This document shows, in pieces, positions 1 to 5,010 of a DNA stretch of 5,010 bases. The notes under the pieces were generated by a model. It saw nothing but the letters and a program-made list of their open reading frames with translations. It did no database searches and was not told the origin of the DNA. Both the position numbers and the translations under genes were made by a program. Each line of letters starts with the position of its first letter. Position 1 is the stretch's first letter. Source of the DNA: Nannocystaceae bacterium (GTDB lineage Bacteria; Myxococcota_A; Polyangia; Nannocystales; Nannocystaceae); contig JAESSZ010000979.1 of assembly GCA_016763875.1 (NCBI GenBank), positions 1 through 5,010 of the forward strand, given 5' to 3'.

Positions 1-755
1 AACCGGACGCCCGGTGAACGTCAGCAGTCTCGTTCGCGCAGGGCTCGCGGCCGAGCCCGGGCTTGGCGTCCTGACGGCCGAGGCCGGCCTCGGCAAGACG
101 ACGCTGATGCGTCATCTGTGCGATCAGTTGCCCGCGCCCGAGCATCGCATCGTCGACCTGTGCGACACAGGCGACCACCGCAGCCTCGGTCTACCGCAAC
201 CTCGCATCCGAGCTTGGGCTCACGCCTAAGTACCGCCGCGACGCCCTGTGGCGCCAACTCAAGCACGAGATCCGCAAACTCCTCGACGAGCACAGCGTCG
301 TTCCGATCTTGGTGATCGACGAGGCCCAAAATCTATCCGACGACTTCTTCTACGACCTCGCAGGCTTCCTCAACTTCGCCTTCGACCGTCAGGACCTGCT
401 GACGATCTGGCTCGTCGGGCTTCCGTCGCTGCGCGTTCGCCTCGACATGGCCAATCACAGTGCGCTGCGAAGTCGCATCGTTTCGCCCAATCAACTCCGC
501 CCTAAAACCCGCGAGCAGTTGTTTGCCATGATCCGCCACGGTCTGGCGGCCGCAGGCGCCACCGAGAAGCTCATCGCCGACCCCGCCCTCGAGGTTCTGT
601 ACCGCGTCAGCCGCGGCATGCTCGCCCACAATCGCGACCGGCCCTTCGTCGACGAGGCCACCATCCTCGACGCCTGCGACGAACTCGATTTCATGCGACC
701 TCTGCAAGAGCAGCACCAGACTCCCCGCGCGCCTCCCCGCAAGTCTCGGAAGTAG
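1..755 (+). pseudogene. ExeA/TniB-like AAA ATPase, probable transposition helper; 5'-truncated and frameshifted
   Basis: P-loop ATPase of the ExeA/TniB/IstB-like group, whose members commonly act as ATP-dependent target-selection partners of DDE transposases. The reading frame is already open at the left edge, so the true start lies outside the window. The Walker A motif AEAGLGKTT is at 77-103 and the Walker B motif ILVIDEAQ at 306-329. They lie in different frames: bases 2-169 read ...RIVDLCDT, and from 171 a second frame reads ATTAASVYRNLASELGL and stays open to the TAG at 753-755. Dropping one G around 169-172 joins them into about 250 residues with family-like spacing, so this looks like a one-base insertion. 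The first frame ends at a TAA at 227-229. The second has no start codon upstream of Walker B except TTG 309 and GTG 312, which would lack the P-loop. Near 609-656 the text SRGMLAHNRDRPFVDE seems to lack about 13 residues found in relatives after SRG. No transposase, terminal repeat or target duplication is visible. The AAA identity is secure; the transposition role is inferred from family. Confidence 0.8.
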
Positions 756-806
756 TGCGAGACAAAGTCCACGGCACAACATGAGCCACTACGCGTCCCA
801 GCGCGC

Positions 807-1709
807 TCACCCCTCCGTAGGATCGGCGAGTTCCGACACGAACAACTGCTGCAGGCTCTGCCCAAAACGGCTCTGCATCGCGCCCAAGAGCTCGGCCACC
901 GCCACGTCGTCTTGCACGAGGGTTGTCGCCTCGGCGTCGAACCGTGCCTGCAGCTCCGTGCGGGCGTTGGCGAGCCAGCGGGACATCGTCGACTCGTGCA
1001 CGTCGTACGAGCGCGCTAGCGCATTGGCCTGCACCCCATCGAGGTAGCGAAGGCGGAGCAGCGCGCGTTCACGATGTCCGAGCGACTGGAATGCCTTCTG
1101 GAGGGCCTGCAAGAACAACTCGCGCCGGGAGGCCCGCAGCGCCGCGAACTCGGGACTGGCGCCGAGTAAGTCGGGCGCCCGGTCCAGCGGCTCCACGCCC
1201 CGGCTGTCTCTGATCGCGTTGAGCGCTAGCCTGGCGGTGAGCGTCCGGGTCCAGCCTTCCAAGCTACCCCAGCCGCGGTACAACGCAATGCGCGGAGGCC
1301 CATCATCGGTCGCCACCAGCAGCCGCACGCGGACGCGCTGGGCGAGTTCGGCTCGCTGGTCGTCCGACAGCGAGAAACGTCTCAGCGCGAGGCCGATCTC
1401 AGGGCCCAGCCGGCGCTCGAACACACGAACCGCCTTGGCTTCGCCCGCGGCCAACGCAGCACACAGCCAAACATCGGCCGCGTTCAGCGTGCGGAGGTGC
1501 TCGCACCACGCCGTGCGTTCGTGTCCCTCCAAACAGGCCGCGAGCTGTCGCGCAAGCGTCTCGGCCCCAGGAGCGAAGTTGCCGTAGACTTGCTTCGCGC
1601 TCGAGACCAAAGACTCCAGTGCAGACGCGAGTTCGACGTCGCTGGCCGCCTGAAGCTGCAGACAGACGCCTTGAACCAGTCGGTCCGCCGGCCGCGCTAT
1701 CGTGTCCAC
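807..1709 (-). CDS. sigma-70 family RNA polymerase sigma factor (myxobacterial TIGR03001-like)
   Basis: Would direct RNA polymerase to a specific promoter set. With the GTG at 1709 as start it has 300 residues, close to the usual length of this family. The N-terminal 70 or so residues are variable. Region-2-like sequence follows at about 79-132 (DVWLCAALAAGEAKAVRVFE, then an ELAQRVRVRLLV helix). Next comes the segment YRGWGSLEGWTRTLTARLAL at about 144-163, which resembles the Y-GxGxL--W--------R-ALN pattern of the myxobacteria-specific sigma group. Region 4 is at about 207-256: SLGHRERALLRLRYLDG leads into a helix-turn-helix (ALARSYDVHESTMSRWLANAR). A C-terminal tail of about 40 residues follows. 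The frame stays open upstream to 1895 but would then overlap the zinc finger of the divergent kinase gene, so I prefer 1709. The next in-frame start is TTG at 1610 (267 residues), which would leave a 99-base intergenic gap. No clear ribosome binding site supports either. The divergent kinase with an anti-sigma-like zinc finger is the obvious candidate regulator. The family call is firm; the start is not. Confidence 0.9.
   Translation of the reverse strand: MDTIARPADRLVQGVCLQLQAASDVELASALESLVSSAKQVYGNFAPGAETLARQLAACLEGHERTAWCEHLRTLNAADVWLCAALAAGEAKAVRVFERRLGPEIGLALRRFSLSDDQRAELAQRVRVRLLVATDDGPPRIALYRGWGSLEGWTRTLTARLALNAIRDSRGVEPLDRAPDLLGASPEFAALRASRRELFLQALQKAFQSLGHRERALLRLRYLDGVQANALARSYDVHESTMSRWLANARTELQARFDAEATTLVQDDVAVAELLGAMQSRFGQSLQQLFVSELADPTEG
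1671..1709 (+). promoter_or_regulatory. possible promoter for a leaderless kinase transcript
   Basis: TATCGT at 1698-1703 fits the TANNNT form of a -10 element and leaves exactly six bases before the A of the ATG at 1710, the spacing expected if transcription starts on that A. No Shine-Dalgarno-like sequence precedes this ATG, which agrees with a leaderless message. A TTGAAC at 1671-1676 could be a -35 element, but the 21-base spacer is too long for a standard sigma-70 promoter. The site lies inside the preferred sigma-factor reading frame. The match is weak and could be chance. Confidence 0.25.
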
Positions 1710-4586
1710 ATGTCGATGGTGGCACACACTTGCCCGAGCGACGACCAGCTTCTCGCCTTCGCTGAGGGACTGCTGGGCGCGGCGCAGCGCCAGGGGGTCG
1801 AGCAGCACCTTGCCGGCTGCGCCGACTGCAGCGCCGTAGTGGGGGCGACGTACCGCGAGCCGCGAGCATCCGAGGACACCGCCGAGGACACCCACGTGGG
1901 TCGCTACCAGGTCCGCGAGGAGATTGGCCGGGGCGGCATGGGACGCGTCCTCAGAGCGCTGGACCCTTCGCTCGACCGAGAGGTCGCCATCAAGCTGATC
2001 CTGCCGTCGGCGCTGACCACTGTCGCCAGAGAGCGATTTGCGCGAGAGGCCGTGACCCTAGGAAAGCTGCGGCATCCCAACGTGCTGGAGGTCTTTGACG
2101 TCGGCGAGTTCGGCGGCGCCCCGTACTTTGTGATGGAGCTCGTCCACGGTCACAACCTCGACGACTGGAGCCCGGGGCGGAGCCCGGCAGAGGTCTTGGA
2201 GTGTCTTCGGGGGGCGGGGCGAGGACTCGCGGCAGCCCATGCCGGGGGGGTTCTCCACCGCGACTTCAAGCCGTCCAACGTAATCGTGGGCGCAGACCAA
2301 CGAGCCAAGGTCGGAGACTTCGGACTCGCGGGTTTCGAGGGCGCCCGGACGGTCCCGAGCGGAGATGGTGCGCCCATCGATTCGCTGACCAAGACGGAGT
2401 TGACCAAGACGGAGTTGACCAAGACGGGGGCGCTGATGGGCACACTGGCGTACATGGCACCCGAGCTCCTCGTCGGTGAAAAGGCCAGCATCGCCAGCGA
2501 CCAGTTCGCGTTCTGCGTGACGATGCACGAGGTGCTCTACGGCAGCCGCCCATTCTCGGGGACGGACCCGTTTGCGCTGTCGGCCTCGATCCGACGCGGC
2601 GAGATTCCACCCGCCGCACACAACGTCATCATCCCCCGCCGCGCGCGTCAGGCACTGGTTCGAGGCCTGTCGCCTCAGCCCAGCGAGCGATTCCCGTCCA
2701 TGCGCGCGTTGCTTCATGAGCTCCGGCCGGGGCGCAGCACCGCCAGCAAGCTCGGGCTCGGTGTCGCGGCGGGCTCGGGGCTTGCGGTCGTGGTCGTCGC
2801 GTTCGCGCTGGCCACTGCTCAACCCTCGGCATGTTCTGGGTTCGCGCGAGAGCTGGACGGCGTCTACGATTCACGCGCGCGCAACGGGATTCGAGCTGCG
2901 TTTGCGGAGTCTGAGCTGCCCTACGCCAAGGCTTCTTCGCGCAGCACGCTGGACGGTCTCGACGCCTACGCCGAGCAATGGATCGCAGGCGCGACACAGA
3001 CGTGCGAGGCATCGGAGCAAGGGGAGATGCTCGGCGATGCGCTCGACCTTCGCATGCGCTGCTTCAAACACGCGGCGCAAAGCCTCGGTGCCATAGTCGA
3101 CCTGCTGGCGCTGCCCGAGCAGACGCACATCGAGAGCGGAGCCGAGCTGGTGGCGGCGCTTCCCAACCTACACCTGTGCGCCGACGCCGAGGCGCTGGCG
3201 CGATTCAGCGTGCTCCCGGCCGACGCCGCCCAAGCCGCGCAGGCGGAGACACTGGGGCCCGTCTTGAGCCAGGCGCACGCGCGAACCTTGGTCAGCGATT
3301 TCGACGGCGCATGGGAGCTGATAGAGCAACATTCCCAGGCACTGGACGCCGCCTCATACCCGCCCATCCTGGTCCGTGCGCTGGGACTTCGAGCGCGGTT
3401 GCTGCTCGCCCGGCGAGACCTCCAAGGGGCAAGGAGCGTGAGTCTGGAGGCCCACCAACTCGCCGTGGGACATCGGCTCGACCGCCATGCCTCTCGGACA
3501 GCAACGTTCTTGGGAAGCATCGCTTCTCGCATGGGCAACCCGCAGGAAGCACAGCGTTGGTTCGACTTGGCCCTCGCGCTCGCAGAGGCCGCTGAGTTCA
3601 ACTCGCTCAAGGCGTTCACACTGACGACAGCGTCCCGGTTCTACGCGGACCGCGGGGAACTCGACCGGGCTGTCGATACAGCCCGGACGGCTCTCGAACT
3701 CATCGAAGACGATGAGACCTATCCGCCGACGTCCCGAGCCGCAGTACTCCTGGCCTACTCCGATCACCTGTTTACGCGTGGCGGAGGCGACGACGGTCTG
3801 GCGCAGCTACAACAAGCGCAGCAGATCCTCCGGAGGGTGCACGGTGACAGCCACCCCGCGGTCGCCGGGGTCGAGCGCGCGCTGCAGGTTCGGGCATCTC
3901 GCCGCGGCGACTACGAGGCGGCGTTTCGACATGGACGCGAAGCACACCGCATCGTCATTGCCGTCCATGGCGAACAATCCCGGCAGGCGATTGGGGCGAC
4001 CGTGAATTTGGCGATCGCTCTCCACGAACTCGGGCGCTACCAGGACGCGGCTGGCGCACTCGACCACGCGGATGCTCTGCTTGACGCGTGGCCGGCGTAC
4101 GGTCCCGCGATGCGGATCGGGATCTTGACCAACCTCGGCAGCGTCATGCTGGGACATGGGAACAACGATGCCGCGCGCGACGCCCTGAGCCGAGCGAGAG
4201 CGCTCGTTGACACGCACACAGACCAACGAGACGGCTCTGTGGTGACCGCCGGGTTGCTGTCGCACGTGGAGCTACGCGACGGCAACCTCGACGCGGCACG
4301 GCGGTTGGCCACTGATGGCCTCGAAGTCTCCACCGGCATCTTCGGCGAGGATCACTTCCGCACCGCAGACGCGTGTACACGGCTCGGCCACGTCGAGCTC
4401 GAAGCACGGAACTTCGAGGCGGCGCGAAGCCTACTCTCGCGGGCTTTAGCCGTCCAAGACGTAACCGAAGCCGACCGAGGCGAAGGGAGGTTTCTGCTCG
4501 CGCGAGCCACCTTCGAAGACCCCGATGCGACCGCATCCGACGCGCGCGAGCCGTCGAACTGGCCCGAGCGGCCAAGTTCGCCCTGA
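1710..4586 (+). CDS. membrane Ser/Thr protein kinase with N-terminal anti-sigma-type zinc finger and C-terminal TPR region (C-terminus frameshifted)
   Basis: Predicted sensor kinase of 958 residues as read. Residues 1-45 form a zinc finger of the anti-sigma type: Cys8, then His33-x3-Cys37-x2-Cys40 (HLAGCADC). The kinase domain spans about 65-340: glycine loop GRGGMGRV (73-80), Lys95 in VAIK, a likely helix-C Glu113, catalytic HRDFKPSN (Asp185), DFG (203-205) and APE (250-252). The essential residues are all present, so it should be active. The activation loop holds the triple repeat described separately. A single hydrophobic helix lies at about 348-370. After it comes a region with Cys375, Cys432, Cys451 and Cys490, then TPR-like helical repeats from about 511 to the end, probably outside the cytoplasm. 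ATG 1710 was chosen because the zinc finger needs the sequence from Cys8; ATG 1716 is equally possible. Everything upstream in this frame overlaps the sigma gene. The last 14 residues (AREPSNWPERPSSP) are out of frame: the family-like C-terminus continues in another frame to 4660, giving 983 residues if one base is restored. The zinc finger and adjacent sigma factor suggest sigma control, which is inference. Confidence 0.93.
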   Translation: MSMVAHTCPSDDQLLAFAEGLLGAAQRQGVEQHLAGCADCSAVVGATYREPRASEDTAEDTHVGRYQVREEIGRGGMGRVLRALDPSLDREVAIKLILPSALTTVARERFAREAVTLGKLRHPNVLEVFDVGEFGGAPYFVMELVHGHNLDDWSPGRSPAEVLECLRGAGRGLAAAHAGGVLHRDFKPSNVIVGADQRAKVGDFGLAGFEGARTVPSGDGAPIDSLTKTELTKTELTKTGALMGTLAYMAPELLVGEKASIASDQFAFCVTMHEVLYGSRPFSGTDPFALSASIRRGEIPPAAHNVIIPRRARQALVRGLSPQPSERFPSMRALLHELRPGRSTASKLGLGVAAGSGLAVVVVAFALATAQPSACSGFARELDGVYDSRARNGIRAAFAESELPYAKASSRSTLDGLDAYAEQWIAGATQTCEASEQGEMLGDALDLRMRCFKHAAQSLGAIVDLLALPEQTHIESGAELVAALPNLHLCADAEALARFSVLPADAAQAAQAETLGPVLSQAHARTLVSDFDGAWELIEQHSQALDAASYPPILVRALGLRARLLLARRDLQGARSVSLEAHQLAVGHRLDRHASRTATFLGSIASRMGNPQEAQRWFDLALALAEAAEFNSLKAFTLTTASRFYADRGELDRAVDTARTALELIEDDETYPPTSRAAVLLAYSDHLFTRGGGDDGLAQLQQAQQILRRVHGDSHPAVAGVERALQVRASRRGDYEAAFRHGREAHRIVIAVHGEQSRQAIGATVNLAIALHELGRYQDAAGALDHADALLDAWPAYGPAMRIGILTNLGSVMLGHGNNDAARDALSRARALVDTHTDQRDGSVVTAGLLSHVELRDGNLDAARRLATDGLEVSTGIFGEDHFRTADACTRLGHVELEARNFEAARSLLSRALAVQDVTEADRGEGRFLLARATFEDPDATASDAREPSNWPERPSSP
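2385..2429 (+). repeat. three tandem 15-base units in the kinase activation loop
   Basis: Units at 2385-2399 (ctgaccaagacggag), 2400-2414 (ttgaccaagacggag) and 2415-2429 (ttgaccaagacgggg) are nearly identical and in frame. They encode LTKTE-LTKTE-LTKTG at residues 226-240, between the DFG and APE motifs. Only the last unit is in the usual position: its TKT sits the same distance before the GT-x-YMAPE segment as the phosphorylated TQT (Thr171/Thr173) of Mycobacterium tuberculosis PknB. The near-identity at the DNA level suggests recent duplication by slippage. Confidence 0.95.
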
Positions 4587-4660
4587 CGTCCAAGCCTGCG
4601 TACGCCAAGCTACTGGCCGACGTCGAGGCCTGGATCGAGCGCCATGCCCCATCTGGATAA
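4541..4660 (+). other. displaced C-terminal end of the kinase/TPR protein
   Basis: This stretch encodes 39 residues followed by TAA. They include RARAVELARAAKF and LLADVEAWIERH, an amphipathic helix pair typical of the end of this kinase-TPR family. It lies one frame away from the kinase reading frame, which reads ...FEDPDATASD up to 4541. Restoring a single base after GA at 4539-4540 joins the two into one continuous 983-residue protein. The junction sits in the alternating run cgcgcgcg at 4541-4548, a plausible place for a one-unit slip or a sequencing error. It has no start signal of its own and is not a separate gene. Confidence 0.8.
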
Positions 4661-4761
4661 TACGGTCCAAGCCTGTGATCTGTAGGGCTATTGCGGTTTT
4701 GTCTTAGGTTTTTTCTCGAGCGGTGCAAGTTCTCGGAAGGCGGGTGTTTCCCGTATGAACC

Positions 4762-5010
4762 ATGCCCAACACACCGTCCCTCGAGCCCCGCCTGATCCAC
4801 CGCACCGCGGCCAGCCCTAGAGGATGCATGCTCGCGGGTCTATTCTTGCTCGGCGGTTGCCAGGAGCTCTCGTGTGCGCTCTCGAGCGACATTGACGGAC
4901 TCGCCTCGATGCCCGGCGCAGGGGAATCGGATCAGACCGAAGTCGAAGCGGTGGCGGCTCCGGCTCCGAGCGAACCGGAGCCGGAGCAGCCCCCACCCGC
5001 CCAGCAACCC
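4762..5010 (+). CDS. putative lipoprotein, N-terminal part only (runs off the window)
   Basis: Open to the window end with no stop, showing 83 codons. The N-terminus has Arg10, Arg14 and Arg20, then a hydrophobic core (MLAGLFLLGG) and a lipobox LGGC with Cys33 as the likely lipidated residue, so this looks like a lipoprotein signal peptide. After the cysteine comes SCALSSDIDG and then an acidic, Ala/Pro/Glu-rich stretch (APAPSEPEPEQPPPAQQP), the usual flexible linker between a lipid anchor and a folded domain beyond the window. A TGA at 4756-4758 closes the frame upstream, so ATG 4762 is the earliest start. ATG 4828 is an alternative preceded by AGAGGA (4819-4824), but its spacing is short and it would leave the signal peptide without positive charges. 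The folded domain is not visible, so the function is unknown. It follows the kinase on the same strand after about 100 bases; co-transcription is possible but not shown. Confidence 0.65.
   Translation, partial: MPNTPSLEPRLIHRTAASPRGCMLAGLFLLGGCQELSCALSSDIDGLASMPGAGESDQTEVEAVAAPAPSEPEPEQPPPAQQP

Noticed and set aside
756..806. Tail-to-tail gap inspected for a bidirectional terminator
   Set aside because: No stem-loop with a T tract was found on either strand.
1497..1709. Upstream extension of the kinase frame to 1497
   Set aside because: It would overlap the sigma gene by more than 200 bases, and the Arg/Leu-rich sequence does not resemble the family. The zinc finger already provides a natural N-terminus at 1710 or 1716.
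2058..2822. 254-codon open frame on the minus strand opposite the kinase domain
   Set aside because: It lies wholly antisense to a well-supported kinase domain, shows no recognisable domain and is Arg-rich. This is the usual shadow of a GC-rich gene.
4670..4700. Possible terminator after the kinase: AGCCT (4670-4674) facing GGGCT (4685-4689), with TTTT at 4697-4700
   Set aside because: The stem is only five pairs including a G-T pair, the loop is ten bases, and the T run starts seven bases after the stem. This is too weak to call, although the T-rich patches at 4697-4714 stand out in GC-rich DNA.
4741..4753. Small hairpin CGGG-TGTTT-CCCG just before ATG 4755
   Set aside because: Four base pairs is within chance for this composition, and no T tract or known regulator motif follows.
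4144..4800. 218-codon open frame on the minus strand across the kinase end and the following gap
   Set aside because: It is antisense to the TPR coding region, has Arg-rich composition and no motif, and continues over the lipoprotein start. It does not look like a gene.
4755..4820. Short open frame of 21 codons overlapping the lipoprotein start
   Set aside because: No family resemblance and no good ribosome binding site. The overlapping frame from 4762 has a clear lipobox signal peptide.

Overview
The window is GC-rich and its gene content points to a myxobacterium (Myxococcota), most likely a Nannocystis/Enhygromyxa/Plesiocystis-type lineage. Three things suggest this. There is a sigma factor resembling the small myxobacteria-restricted sigma-70 family. 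There is a very large membrane-anchored Ser/Thr kinase ending in tetratricopeptide repeats. There is also the start of a Pro/Glu-rich lipoprotein. This placement rests on family recognition from memory; no database search was run.

Layout: (1) Bases 1-755, plus strand: a broken gene for an ExeA/TniB-like AAA ATPase of the kind that accompanies DDE transposases. It is cut by the window edge, carries a +1 frameshift near base 170, and appears to lack the segment that normally follows the 'SRG-PR' motif. (2) Bases 756-806: a 51-base tail-to-tail gap with no convincing terminator. (3) Bases 807-1709, minus strand: a sigma-70-like factor. (4) From 1710, plus strand: a zinc-finger / Ser-Thr kinase / transmembrane / TPR protein, read as 958 codons to 4586. 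Its natural C-terminus continues in another frame to 4660, so one base is missing near 4541. (5) Bases 4661-4761: about 100 bases with two T-rich patches and no confident site. (6) From 4762 to the window end: the N-terminus of a lipoprotein.

The sigma factor and the kinase are divergent, and their best start codons touch (GTG at 1709 on minus, ATG at 1710 on plus). The kinase begins with an anti-sigma-type zinc finger (His33, Cys37, Cys40), followed by a cytoplasmic kinase, one membrane helix and a large predicted extracytoplasmic TPR region. The most economical reading is a two-gene signalling unit: a membrane kinase senses a signal and controls the adjacent sigma factor through the zinc finger, phosphorylation or both. 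That functional link is inference. The most unusual detail is a 15-base unit repeated three times inside the kinase activation loop. It triplicates the Thr-Lys-Thr site that corresponds to the autophosphorylation threonines of related kinases.

Two single-base frame disruptions in 5 kb mean that either these genes are decaying or the assembly contains small indel errors. Raw reads would settle this.
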